Part shown: positions 9,875 to 20,470 of the stretch, in pieces
Layout of the letters: each line of letters opens with the position of its first letter
How positions within the stretch are numbered: position 1 is the stretch's first letter
DNA from: Bathynomus jamesi
Lineage: Eukaryota; Arthropoda; Malacostraca; Isopoda; Cirolanidae
Assembly: GCA_023014485.1 (NCBI GenBank)
Contig: JAJOZX010001870.1
Coordinates: 261,001 to 325,000, forward strand
Direction of reading: 5' to 3'
DNA: 64,000 nucleotides
The notes under the pieces: generated by a model
Told to the model about the DNA's origin: nothing
Databases searched by the model: none
The model's input: the letters and a program-made list of their open reading frames with translations, nothing else
Position numbers and translations under genes: made by a program

Positions 9875-10196
9875 AGAAGAGTTCACGATTGAAAATCTCG
9901 GGACGGTAAGAAAAAAAACCCGATTGGAAAGGCGTGTTTATAAACATGTATTTAATAATGATGTTGTGGTTCACGATTACCTCTTTCTGCGTGCTTTTGA
10001 CTGTATTCTAGCCGTGTTTAAAGATAACTTGCCAACCGGATGTAAAGTAGGCACAAAAATAGTGTTGAATGATATAAAAGCCATTTATGTCGAGTATAGA
10101 CCTCCGTATCAGTTAAACGGTGAAGTGATGCTTGGACGGTTTTACCATGTCGTACAAAGTAATGGCGATGTGGATGTAGACTCTATTACGTGCTAG
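9864..10196 (+). CDS. Unrecognised Polinton-associated protein X3 (110 aa)
   Basis: The ATG at 9864 lies inside the end of X2; the 11 bases ATGCAGAGTGA serve both genes. The frame is open to 10196. I do not recognise it. The N-terminus is acidic, then basic (RKKTRLERRVYKHVF), followed by a probable beta-rich body (DVVVHDYLFLRAFDCILAVF, GTKIVLNDIKAIYVEYR, GRFYHVVQSNGDVDV). There is no membrane segment. With X1 and X2 it forms a three-gene block on the polymerase strand. Immediately after it the sequence becomes AT-rich and non-coding, so it is the last gene on this side of the element. Confidence 0.55.
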   Translation: MQSEEEFTIENLGTVRKKTRLERRVYKHVFNNDVVVHDYLFLRAFDCILAVFKDNLPTGCKVGTKIVLNDIKAIYVEYRPPYQLNGEVMLGRFYHVVQSNGDVDVDSITC

Positions 10197-10245
10197 TTTA
10201 GCGTTTTGCACCGTATAACATAAAGGATATATATTTAATTTGTAT

Positions 10246-10276
<31 letters not shown>

Positions 10277-10577
10277 TTCCTGTACTAATATGCAATTGAT
10301 TATACGTTTCGTATATTTTCAATATATTTAATATATCTATATTTTTCCTGTACTAATATATTGATAATGCACCGTTTTGTATATTTTTTATTATATATTT
10401 TCCATTCATGATGCTATTATTATTTTTGATCATATATATATATATACACCCCATTGTATATTTATTTCTATTAATTCATCTAAATAATCAGAATGATGTA
10501 TTGGCGTTTTATGTATTCCTTTTTGATTGTACACGGTATTTACTTATATCATTTTGCTGATTTCCAAGGCGTAATAT
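10197..10577. other. AT-rich non-coding region after Polinton accessory genes
   Basis: (TA)n runs and AT-rich DNA with a repeated phrase TTTCCTGTACTAATAT near 10277 and 10347. I see no gene. It could be 3' flanking or subterminal sequence of the Polinton. Confidence 0.5.
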
Positions 10578-11101
10578 ATATTAAATAAATAAGTGCAAAC
10601 TGGCAACTCATACGGCAACTGAGAAAGGGAGATAAACAACATGAACGAGCGTTGCAATAATCCTATTTGTTTAATAGGTCTGTCTATTGGACGTATTTAG
10701 CGACGGTCTACCAGGAGTTGATTGATGGTGGGTTTCACCACCAATCGTTTGGACGCTTGGTTGTAGCCCTCATAGCGGATACGCGGTGTTAATGGGGTGA
10801 GCTCCTAAAAAATCGCAGCCCTCATCGCCTTTTGATGGCTGAGCTCCTAAAAGTCGTAGGCCATCATTTCACCATCTCCTGTTGGAGCTCCTAAAAGTCT
10901 ATACTATTGTTGGTGATGCGTGTGTGTGTGTGTGTGTGTGGTGTGTGTGTGTGTGTGTGTGTGTGATAATAGGGGCTTTAATGGATGTACAGTCGGTGAG
11001 TGTATGTACGCTTTTAATTCGTTCGAAGGTTATATACATGCCATTTATGCCTTCTAAGAAGCCTTCTATGCCGCCTGGAGGAATAAGAAAGAATATATGG
11101 T
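10578..11101. repeat. Short repeats: isolated 75-bp-like unit, GAGCTCCTAAAA x3, (GT)n
   Basis: Near 10578-10625 there is one relative of the downstream 75-bp repeat (TTAAATAAATAAG, CAAACTGGCAACTCA). At 10798-10900 GAGCTCCTAAAA occurs three times, about 45-50 bp apart. (GT)n occupies about 10918-10964. No gene is supported. Confidence 0.55.
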
Positions 11102-11476
11102 TTAATTAAATAAATAGCGCAAACTGGAAACTCAGCCTTCTGAGCCACCTGGCTGATTAAGTCAGAATATATACTTAATTAAATAAATAAACGCAAACTG
11201 GCAACTCAGCCTTCTAAGCCAGCTGGCTGATTAAGCCTTAATATATGCTTTAATTAAATAAACAGCGCAATCTGGCAACTCAGCCTTCTAAGCCAACTGG
11301 TTGATTAAGCCTTAATATATATTTAATTAAATAAATAAACGCAAACTGGCAACTCAGCCTTCTAAGCCAACTCGCTCATGGCGCCCGCTGGCTCTGGCTG
11401 ATTAAGCCTTAATATATGCTTTAATTAAATAAACGCAATCCGGCAACTCAGCCTTCTAAGTCAACTGGCTGATTAG
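11102..11476. repeat. About 75-bp tandem repeat, five copies
   Basis: Five head-to-tail copies each contain AATTAAATAAA, CGCAA(A/T)CTGGCAACTCAG, CCTTCTAAGCC and CTGATTAAGCCTTAATATAT. Copy four has an extra about 22 bp (GCTCATGGCGCCCGCTGG). Polinton terminal regions often contain tandem repeats, and this array lies about 0.9 kb beyond the last Polinton ORF, so it may mark the element's terminal region; no inverted partner is in the window. Confidence 0.75.
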
Positions 11477-11774
11477 GGGTTTTATAAGACAGCGGCGGCA
11501 CGGCTGAAGACCTCATATGCGTCTGACAGCTGTCGGGCGAACACCTCCCCTCTTCCTCCTCCTTTCTCTCTCTTAGGTTAGGTCTCCCTTTGGGGGGGTT
11601 CAGCTTGGGGGATAACTCCGCCTCCAAGTTGCATAACCCCTTGCAACCCCATTTTGGGGGTGCCTTGCAACAAAGTGGGTGGGGGGTTGTAACAAGGGGG
11701 TGGGGGTGTCACCAACGGGGTGACAATCTTGCAACATTATGCAACAATTGCAATTGCATTGCACTCTCCCATTT
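11477..11774. other. Non-coding G-rich stretch
   Basis: The stretch holds G-runs (GGGGGGGTT, GTGGGTGGGGGGTTG, GGGGGTGGGGGTG) and a repeated TTGCAAC/TTGCAACCCC motif near 11620-11760. No coding potential is apparent. The closely spaced G-tracts could form a quadruplex. Confidence 0.5.
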
Positions 11775-11909
11775 TGCGGGCATACTAGTATATATATATA
11801 TATTATATTATATATTATATATATATTGTATTATATTATATATATATATATATTATATATATTATATATATATATATATATATTATATTATATATTATAT
11901 ATATATATA

Positions 11910-12130
11910 GGGTGAACCAAATGTAGGTGGACAGTAAATGATAACGTTTATTTTGAGAATACATATTTAATTTTTTTGTATACTATAATACAAAATAAAA
12001 TTTAAATAAATTTAGTTATAATATTTAATATAATATAACACAAACACCATAGTTATAATGAACACCATAGTTATAATATAATATAACACAAACCGTATTC
12101 AACCTACTGTCCACCTACTTTTGGTTCACC
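11910..12130. mobile_element. Mariner-like MITE (about 221 bp)
   Basis: The ends are inverted copies. GGTGAACCAAATGTAGGTGG follows 11910; at the other end CCACCTACTTTTGGTTCACC ends at 12130, and the similarity extends to the adjoining ACAGTA/TACTGT. Both sides lie in (TA)n, consistent with TA target choice by Tc1/mariner elements. The interior is AT-rich with a duplicated AACACCATAGTTATAAT and no ORF. Confidence 0.85.
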
Positions 12131-12175
12131 GTGTATATATATATATATATTATATTATATATTATATATTATATT

Positions 12176-14266
12176 ATGAAAGAAAACGTAGCAAGCTCGA
12201 GAGGAAAATCAGGACTCTATTCAGGCAACGAAGACAAACCGTAAAACATCACAGATGCAGAACTGATGCAAAGAGACTCAAACTAGAGAGGAAACTTGGC
12301 GAAATAGAAATGGACCTAAAGCAAACATTCATACATAAGACAAACGAGGAGGAAAACAAGGTAGCAGAAAACATAAAAAATAACCCAAAATACTTCTACA
12401 CTTTTGCGAAAAGGAAAATGCAGTGTAAGGAGAGTATTGGACAGTTGATAGACGGGGAGGCAGAATACACAAATGACCCGAAAGAAATAACTGAACTGCT
12501 TAGGGAACAATTAAAATCTGTGTTTAGCACCCCTAAGTCCGAGATGGAACTGGAAAACCCAGACGAGTTTTTCGACATTGATACAGATCAACCAAGAACA
12601 AATCCCGGCACAAACCTATTAATGGACTTCGAGTTCACGGAAGGAGATGTAATTACGGCCTTATCACAGATGCGAGACAATTCAGCGCCAGCGCCAGACA
12701 CATGGAGTGCCACATTTCTGAAGAAATGCAAAGAGAGTATTGCAAAACCGCTATACTTACGATAGAGGAAATCACTCGAAACAGGACAAATTCCACTCCC
12801 CTTAAAGAACGCGAAAATTTCCCCCCTATTTAAAGGTGGTAACAGAGCAATGCCCAAAAATTATCGGCCAGTGGCTCTCACCTCACACCTTATAAAGTGT
12901 TTTGAACGCATAATTAGAGGCAAAACTACCTACTACCTACAAGAAAAAGACTTATACAACCCAAATCAACATGGCTTCAGGGCGGGTAGATCATGCCTGT
13001 CACAGCTACTAGACCACCAGGAGAAAATATTAGGAACACAACATTGATGTAATATATACTGATTTTGCTAAAGCCTTCGATAAATGTGACCATGGAATCA
13101 TAGCACACAAACTTAAGGATACAGGAATTACTGGAAACCTAGGAAGGTGGATATTTAATTTCTTGACGCAAAGAACGCAAAGAGTGGTGGTAAACGGAGT
13201 TAAATCGGAAGTCTCGGAAGTCGTGAGCTCTGTCCCACAAGGGACAGTATTAGCTCCCTTGCTGTTCATAATAATGATTGCAGATATTGATGCAGATATT
13301 AAGGACAGTATTGTATCATGCTTCGCAGATGACACAAAGATATGTAAGGAAATATTGAACGAAGATGACATAAGAAAACTACAAAACGACATTGAAACAC
13401 TATTCCAGTGGGCAGAAGACAACAATATGAAGTTCAACGAAGAAAAATTCCAACTTCTAAGATATGGTAATAACAAAGAGCTCCAGAAAAAAGGGTACAA
13501 AACTCCGCAAGCCAAACAGATAACACCAAATCCACAAGTCAGGGATCTTGGCGTAATAATGTCGTCCGATACAGAATTCAGAGAGCCACTATAAAATCAA
13601 AATCACAACGGCTAGAAAAATAATGGGAATTATCTGGAGGAGCTTCCGCAGCAGAAAAGCAAACATCATGCTCAAATTATGGAAGAGTCTAGTCCTACCA
13701 ATAATTGAGTATTGCTCAGTACGTACTCACAAGCCCACACAGAAAAAGAGACATTGCGAGCATTGAAGCTATACAAAGGACTTTTACGACTAAGATAGAG
13801 GAGACGGAAGGTGAAGACTACTGGTCTCGACTACAATCCCTGGAACTCCACTCTCTTGAAAAAAGGCGCGAGCGGTACACAATAATATACATATGGAAAA
13901 TACTTGAGGGCTCTGTCCCTAACCTCAGAAATGAAATAGAAACAAACTGGAATGAGAGAAGAGGCAAATTTTGTACGGTCCCAGCTGCGGTGGGACAAGG
14001 AGCCATGAAAACGAGGATGGAAAATACCCTCAGAATACGGGGCCCAAAGCTTTTCAATGTCCTTCCAAAAGAAGTTTAGGAATCTCCAGCACACCGACCT
14101 GAATAACTTCAAGAACCAGCTGGACAGATTATTGTGCAAAGTCCCTGACCAGCCATGCGTGGCTGGCTACGAGGGCAGGAGGAGATCAGAGAGCAATTCT
14201 CTCCTTCACCAAGTCCCGCAAATGAGGCGGGATGCTGCAGAGGGGTCGACCGCAGGTCGATCCTGA
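12176..14266 (+). pseudogene. LINE ORF2 reverse transcriptase (broken)
   Basis: Reverse transcriptase for target-primed insertion. The Lys/Glu-rich linker (12180-12650) leads to the RT domain: NYRPVALTSHLIKCFERII, HGFRAGRSCLSQLLDHQE, YTDFAKAFDKCDH (motif A), SSVPQGTVLAPLLF, and FADDTKI (the catalytic YADD-type box) near 13325. The C-terminal domain follows at 13700-14266. Breaks are a TAG at 12763-12765 and frame changes near 13040, 13590 and 14070. The absence of the N-terminal endonuclease fits 5' truncation during insertion. It belongs to the CR1/Jockey-like group; I cannot fix the clade by eye. Confidence 0.85.
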
Positions 14267-14305
14267 ACCGTCGTTCAAACTCAACAAAAGTAAGTAGTAA
14301 GTAAG
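12176..14305 (+). mobile_element. 5'-truncated LINE (non-LTR retrotransposon)
   Basis: Starts abruptly after (TA)n with no endonuclease domain and ends with a TAAGTAAGTA-type 3' microsatellite at 14288-14305. The coding part covers the linker, reverse transcriptase and C-terminal region. It differs from the CR1 at 50-56 kb and ends in a tail with PDQPCVAGYEG and SNSLLHQV. Confidence 0.85.
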
Positions 14306-14326
14306 TATTATATAAATATAATAATT

Positions 14327-17300
14327 AGGGTGACACTTATTTTCGAAGTTTTAAAATTTCTGTCTCTCACCCTCCAATTCATTTAGGCTTAGGGTAAAAA
14401 CAATATATGTAAAATATAAATTAAATTGCTTAAAGTTTAAAGGTAGCTCAAAGACTTCAAAGTTCAACTTAAATACTATGTAAATTAACAATTATTAATG
14501 TAAAAGTAGAAGACGACATTATTATGACAGGTATTGTAATTTTTATTTATAATTTAAGCTAATTATTATTTATAATTATAATATTATTTGTCTCTTGTTT
14601 CAGATATACTAGAGATAAACTATAGATAGACAGAGACTATATAGAGAGTTCTCATAATGGCTAACACTCGTGCTCATACAACTAAAGCATATTTGCTGGT
14701 TAGCGAGATTTCCGATCTCACAGGCTGAAAGCTGCCACCCATCAGGCAGTCTCTTGGACTGTTCCTCTATCAACACCTCGATATGAAGAAAACAAGGCGC
14801 GAAGCATCATCGATTGTGATGGGGCAAAGTTGTGGAGTTCTGGGAAAAAGCAAGAATTCCAACAAGAGCATTCCAGCACTGCCAGCAAAAGCTTGAGAAG
14901 TTGTTTGATGACTGGAGACTGCTTAAAAAGAATAAAGCGCGCCAGACGAGAACACAGAAGGACAATGAGGCTAAATTCTGTAATGTTCTCGATGATCTGT
15001 TCGATATCGCACATGCAGATGCATTCACTCTGATTAAAATTGCTAGAGACAGCGAATTTCTGCTCGCTCAGAGAGAGAATGGAAGACGTGGCTGTATGAC
15101 TGGCTTGGACGTCACTTTGCGTGAAAAGGAGAAGAGGAGTGTGAAAAGACGACTGGAGGAAGACGAAAGACGTCACCACCAACGATCTTCACAGGTATCG
15201 TTTTGCTTTTCTAGTGTTTTACTTAAATTTTACAAATATTTGTAAATGTAAAATTTACATACTCAATTTATAGTACTATTTTCGTAGATTTTAAATTTTT
15301 CACAATGCTTCAATATTATACAGTAGTAGCTAGGATTTCTTTCTGCCCTAATTTCTATCTAAAAACTGACATTTTTATTTGCAGGAGATGGCCACTTCCT
15401 TTGTCATCCTTACGTCATCGAGCTAGAGCAGTGAAGCAGAAGCAGAAGTTCTGGAACATGGCGAGCCAGGACCGAGCAGCTAAAAGCCTAAACAAAGCGC
15501 GGAAGAAAGTTGGTCATCACAGAAAGGATGACAGCTACACTCGATCGATGTAAAGTTTCTGACAGGAAGGCAATGATGATTGTCACCGAAACAGTAAAAA
15601 TCTCGGTCATAACATCAGTGATCTTGCTCTTAATCGGGAAACGATCAGGCAAAGTCGGCGAAACCAGCGAAAGAAGACTGCTGAGAAGCTGAAGGAAGAG
15701 TTCAAAGCAGACGTTCCACTGGTGGTGCACTGGGACGGGAAGCTTCTCACCGACATCACTGGCAATCAGCACATTGAACGCCTCCCAGTTATAATCACAG
15801 GAGCTGGGGTCTCGTAGCTGCTCACTGTGGCTAAAATTCGATCAGGAACCGGCAAAGCGCAAGCCAAGGCCGTTTGTGATTCGCTAAAGGAGTGGGGAGT
15901 GGACAAAAATGTAGTTGCGATGAGCTTCGACACCACCAGTTCAAATACAGGAAGGATTAATGGAGCTTGCATACGCATTGAACAGAGTCTGCGGCGAAAC
16001 CTCCTTTTCTTAGCTTGTCGCCACCATATCTTTGAAATTGTCATCAGTGCTGTCTTTGTGCAGTGCATGGGAGAGTCTAACGCACCCAATGTTGGCATCT
16101 TCAAGCGTTTCAAGGATCAGTGGCCATCTATCAACCAAAGTCGCTATCAAGACTCTTCTTCTGATGAAAGAACTGTGGCACAGCTTTCAGATATTAAGGA
16201 AAGCACAATTGATTTCATCCGCCACCAGCTTTCCAAGCACCAGCTCAGAGACGACTACCAAGAGCTGGTTGAACTCTGCCTCATCTTCCTCTGTGGTAAA
16301 CCGGATCGAGGTGTGCGCTTCAGGGGCCCAGGTGCTATCCATAAAGCAAGCTGGATGGCAAAACTAATCTACACGATCAAGATCTGGCTTTTCCGCTCCC
16401 AGATCCGACTCACTCCAAGGGAAGAGCGAGGTCTAAGTAACATTTGTGTCTTCACAGCTCGCCTCTACATAAAGGCCTGGTTCACAGCACCAAGTGCTGC
16501 TGCTGCTCCTGCCAACGATCTACAGTTCATGAAAGATCTCGTCGCATATGAAACTGTCCACCCAGCAATTGCTAAAGTCGCAGCTGATAAACTCAGCTCC
16601 CATTTATGGTACCTGTCAGAAGAGCTTGTCGCCCTCTCGCTATTCGACGACAATATACCAGCCAACGAGAAGCACACTATGGTCCACACCATTCAAGAGA
16701 GTAATCCAAGTGATGAGGAACCACCTAAAAAGCTCAAGTAGATTGTAAGACCGTCAAAGAGCGGCAGCGGCAAGCTTCGTATCTAAGAGGTCGCTATCGC
16801 TGTTCGAGCTGCTGAAAATTCCGAACACATTTCTAGAAGAAGATCTGGCCTTATGGAGCACACTGCAGAGCTATCAGCCGGCCTAGCGCATGGTGAACAT
16901 CCTGAGCGTTGTTAAAGACCACGCCGAGCGAGACGTGGCGCTTATACAGGAGTACTGTGGATTGATGACGAAAGATGAAGAACAGCTGCAGTTTGTGCTT
17001 CAGGTCGTACATGAACACTGACGACGATACCTTGATGCCCTGAAGAAGACTTTGGCTGATTGACTCAGAATGCTTTGATGTTGTTAAACACTTTTTTTTA
17101 TTATACTATGCTCTACTAACTTTAATTTAGCATAAATTGTTGTATATCAGTGATACAGCACATTTGAAAAAGAAAGAAAAGAAAAGGAAGATAGGTTCTG
17201 TGCCAGAATTGAGCTGGTGACCTTTGACCTCACTGAGCTACCTCTAAACGTAAAAATAATGTGTTCAAATTTTAAATACATCATTTTTGCCACCAACCTA

Positions 17301-17368
17301 ACCATTTTTAGGGGTGAGAACATGAAATATACAAAAATGTAATTTACGACCTTTTTAACTGTCACTCT
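14327..17368 (+). mobile_element. DNA transposon with about 130-bp imperfect terminal inverted repeats
   Basis: The left end is AGGGTGACACTT; the right end, reverse-complemented, begins AGAGTGACAGTT. Inside these, both ends share in the same order a CTCACCC block, a TTAGG block and AAGGTAGCTCA, so the inverted repeats extend for about 130 bp. Between them is one decayed transposase-like gene. Target duplication is not clear: the left flank is TAATAATT and the right flank AAAATATA. The element immediately follows the LINE 3' end. Confidence 0.75.
14657..17061 (+). pseudogene. Transposase-like gene with one intron (broken), hAT-like
   Basis: Segments of one protein are recognisable: EFWEKARIPTRAFQHCQQKL, LDDLFDIAHADAFTLI, FLLAQRENGRRGC (14830-15190); then a core at 15827-16741 with SFDTTSSNTGRINGAC, LLFLACRHHIFEIVI, FKRFKDQWPSI, LCLIFLCGKPDRGVRF and HLWYLSEELVALSLFDD; and a tail with KDHAERDVALIQEYCG near 16915. 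I recall this layout from uncharacterised multi-copy proteins of arthropods and cnidarians. An Asp next to Thr/Asn followed by a C-x-x-H motif resembles hAT transposases, but the superfamily is uncertain. A probable intron runs from GTATCG at 15196 to TTTGCAG at 15384. Stops and frameshifts occur in 14720-14830, 15400-15820 and after 16741. Confidence 0.65.
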
Positions 17369-17396
17369 AAAATATATATATATATTATATTATATT

Positions 17397-17438
<42 letters not shown>

Positions 17439-17469
17439 ATATTATATTATGTATTACTATATAATATTA

Positions 17470-17525
<56 letters not shown>
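17369..17525. repeat. (TA)n and (GT)n microsatellite
   Basis: Long alternating TA tracts with short interruptions end in (GT)n, directly against the first LTR of the tandem array. Confidence 0.95.
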
Positions 17526-17529
<4 letters not shown>

Positions 17530-19122
17530 AAAATGAAAAATGAACAATTCCTATACAATCATTATATGGATTCATTGTCTTCATGCAGTACTTATGTTTG
17601 TATGGTTTTTATGTTTGAATGTTCATTTTTACATAAGAAACCAAAATCGCCTGAGTTTTGGATAGAATTTCGATTTGTACTTCTTTATTCATTACTGTAT
17701 TACTCTAATTCATCTTTTCTAATAATGACTTATACTGTACGTATGACATAATGTGAATAACTATGAAGTCATAAAATAACTTAAACTTCTTTCACGGTTT
17801 CCATACATTGAACACTGAATCAAGTGTTTAGTATTTGGACATCTTCCGTATTCAATGTATGGTAAATTCTTCACCATTATCCAAAATCAATTTTATTAAA
17901 TATTCATTTTTACTCGTGTCGGTCTACGAAATGGTACGAAACTTTATGCTTCCGTACCTGTTCATTCAAAATCGCGCAAATACGTTTGCATGTATTATTT
18001 TTTATTATTTTTTTATTTTTTTTAAGTGCGTTCACCCCTCGCAAGATATTCATAAATGCTTATGCAAGTGTACGCAATTCGCTAATCACAGCATAACTCG
18101 AACATCTGAAAACGAAACAACTCCTGTCCCTCTGATTTCAGACTTATAACTTATAATCATGTGTGTCATGTGTATAAATTATCTCGTATGTGCCCATGTA
18201 CTTTGTGTTGTGCTAATAACCTTATATATTAACCATATATAAATATAAAAACACTGTAAGAATTGTAAACGACGTAATGTACTTTAATAAAACTGTAATT
18301 AATGATAATAACTTGTAATGTATTTTAAATGGAAGTGTAATGAAACGATACTAAGTGAATATGAATTAATTGGTAATTGTAATCGTAATTGTAATGAACC
18401 AAAATTACAACGTACTCAACGGTATAATTAGATTGTACTTATGTACTACTACGAAATTATATCGCCTTCAGAAATGAATACTCGGCGAAAAATACGTTTT
18501 TATTTTTATTTTTTTTATTTTTATTTGGAATCTTTCAAACATCTGATCATGTGCTTAAAAGGGGGGAGGGGGGAATTAACCTTCAAACTGCATTCCCCCA
18601 AAATTTAGATTATATGTATAAAGCATGTAATTGTAAAAGTCACTTTACTTCATTACTTCACTTCGATTACTTCGATCAACACTCCCTTGTTAGCAGCCAC
18701 ACTACGAGAAGGGAGCAGAGGCCCCTTGACTCCTTAAATTTTTAGATTCCGGCCTGAGCCATGGTCGAAAGAGGTCGAACCTCTACCCCTGTAAATTCAG
18801 AGCACTACCTGTACATTTTTAGAAGTAAATTACAGTGAGAGAAACTTTTTATTCTTCTGCTTCGAGTTGGGCTCTCTTCCCAGAACATAGTAAATAGAGA
18901 AAATAGTCCCCGATAAGTTATTAAAAGAAAATCGGCGAACCGTCAGAGAAAGTATCAGAGTATTATAGAAAGAGAAGAAATAACAACTGTCGACCTATAG
19001 CGAGAGAAAGAAATTAGAATATTATAGAAGAAAAGTATCGCGAGAAAATATCCGTTGCTGCCTCCCAACCAGAACCCCCATCCATTCGAACCACCCCGTG
19101 GCCATAGACGGAGGGGTTAACA
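17526..19122 (+). repeat. LTR 1
   Basis: Begins TGTGAAAATG and ends GGGGTTAACA. It is the most diverged LTR of the array: it lacks the CCTAAGCGAG insertion seen in the others and has an AT-rich start fused to the (GT)n flank. The 3' third holds a conserved core, GAGCACTACCTGTACATTTT followed by AGTAAATTACAGTGAGAG, which also survives in the diverged solo LTR at 46730-47781 and may be the transcription start/R region. GAGGTCGAACCTC at about 18768 is a perfect palindrome. Confidence 0.88.
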
Positions 19123-19125
19123 ATG

Positions 19126-19144
19126 TGGCGAACCTGCCAGGATC
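19126..19144 (+). promoter_or_regulatory. Candidate tRNA primer binding site
   Basis: TGGCGAACCTGCCAGGATC starts 3 bp after the LTR end. It would pair with a tRNA 3' end finishing in ...TTCGCCA. The same sequence follows LTRs 2, 3, 4 and 5; LTR 6 has TTGCGAACC. The tRNA species is not determined (Arg-like by discriminator base only). Confidence 0.6.
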
Positions 19145-19526
19145 TTAACAACTGGCGACCTCTGCATCCAGGATTCTTCCACTCTTCCAGACCCTGGAAC
19201 TAGAACCAACACCCAGTTGACCGGCGTGTCACGACTTCCAGTTCGTCACATTCACCCTTGAATCGGTGTGTAACGACTCCAAGTTATCCAAGTCTCGTTT
19301 CATCCAACAACAAGTAGCCAGCAAGACGTCTTCAGGACACGTCTCTAAGGATTTCACCATAGAAATTTTGGTTAGTACAGAGTTTGTTTTTTCTTTAAGT
19401 AATTTGTAAACAGTTGAGAAGACAGCATTATTAACAGTTAACTAGTATTAAGTCAGAATTTACAAGAAACACAGTGAACATTTCAGACAACAGTGATACA
19501 TTTTTTTTATTGAAACAGTTATATTC

Positions 19527-19735
19527 ACGGTAGTTAATTTTCGCAGAAGTTAATTTTCGCAGAAGTTAATTTTCGCAGAAGTTAATAGTCACACAAGTTA
19601 ATAGTCACACAAGTTAATAATCACTTAAGTTAATTGTCACAGAAGTTAATTGTCACAGAAGTTAATTGTCACAGAAGTTAATTGTCACAGAAGTTAATTG
19701 TCACAAAAGTTAATTGTCACAGAGTTAATTTTCAG
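19527..19735 (+). repeat. 16-bp minisatellite in the LTR-element internal region
   Basis: Tandem AGAAGTTAATTTTCGC units shift to AGAAGTTAATTGTCAC. The same two-phase array occurs in units 2-6 at 24733, 29831, 34906, 39968 and 45060 with different copy numbers. Confidence 0.85.
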
Positions 19736-19969
19736 TTATTTTCACTATTATAGTTAGTATAGAATAATTTTATGTTATGTACCAAACATAATATTACTGT
19801 ACCTTCGCGTACATTCGAGTGAAATGTGTTTACATTTCGTATTTTTGTTTACAATTTTTTTTCAAATTATTGAATTAAATTGACTTGCAAATTAAGTTTA
19901 CAGAGAGTTTATAATTTGTAAAGCTATAGAGATACTTGAAGCAGTTTCAAGTTCCAGTTTCAGTTGTCC

Positions 19970-20470
19970 TGTTCTAGTCGGTTGCATTAAGAGGGACAAC
20001 CGCCCCAGAGAGTTATATACTTGATAGCAGTTCAAGTAAGTCGGTTGCACCAAGAGGGACAACCAAACCCAGAGAATAATAGACTTCACTTGATAGCAGT
20101 TCAAGTGCAGTCATTTTCAGTTTTCAGACAGTTTCAGTTGGTTGTAACCAAGAGGAACAACCAAACCCCAGAGATTAATAGTGTTCACTTGATAGCACTT
20201 TAAGTGCAAGTCAGTTTCAGTTTCAGTAGACTCCACTGATAGCAGTTCAGGGCAGTCCATTTCAGTTAATTTATGTTAGTTGGTTGCTTCCAAGAGGGAC
20301 AACCAAACTCAGACAATAACAGACTCCACTTGATAGCAGTTCGAGTGCAGTCAATTTCAGTTTTCAGTCAGTTCAAGTCAGGAGGTTGCATCCAGAGGAA
20401 CAACCGCCCCAGAGATTTGTAGAAATACTTGATAGCAGTTCGAGTCAATTCAAGTCGTTTCAAGTCTGTC
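19970..20470 (+). repeat. Hairpin-rich about 100-bp repeats in the LTR-element internal region
   Basis: About five degenerate units. Each joins a TTGGTTGT...ACAACCAA inverted pair (loop about 11) with CACTTGATAGCAGTTCAAGTG, a 7-bp stem with loop TAGCAGT. Counterparts are at about 25110, 30190, 35285, 40345 and 45415. Confidence 0.8.

Noticed and set aside
12588..12857. Antisense frames over LINE ORF2
   Set aside because: Shadows of the reverse transcriptase gene, which shows RT motifs on the other strand.
19527..19735. Regular 16-bp repeats as a CRISPR array
   Set aside because: The units are contiguous, have no unique spacers and lie in a eukaryotic LTR element.
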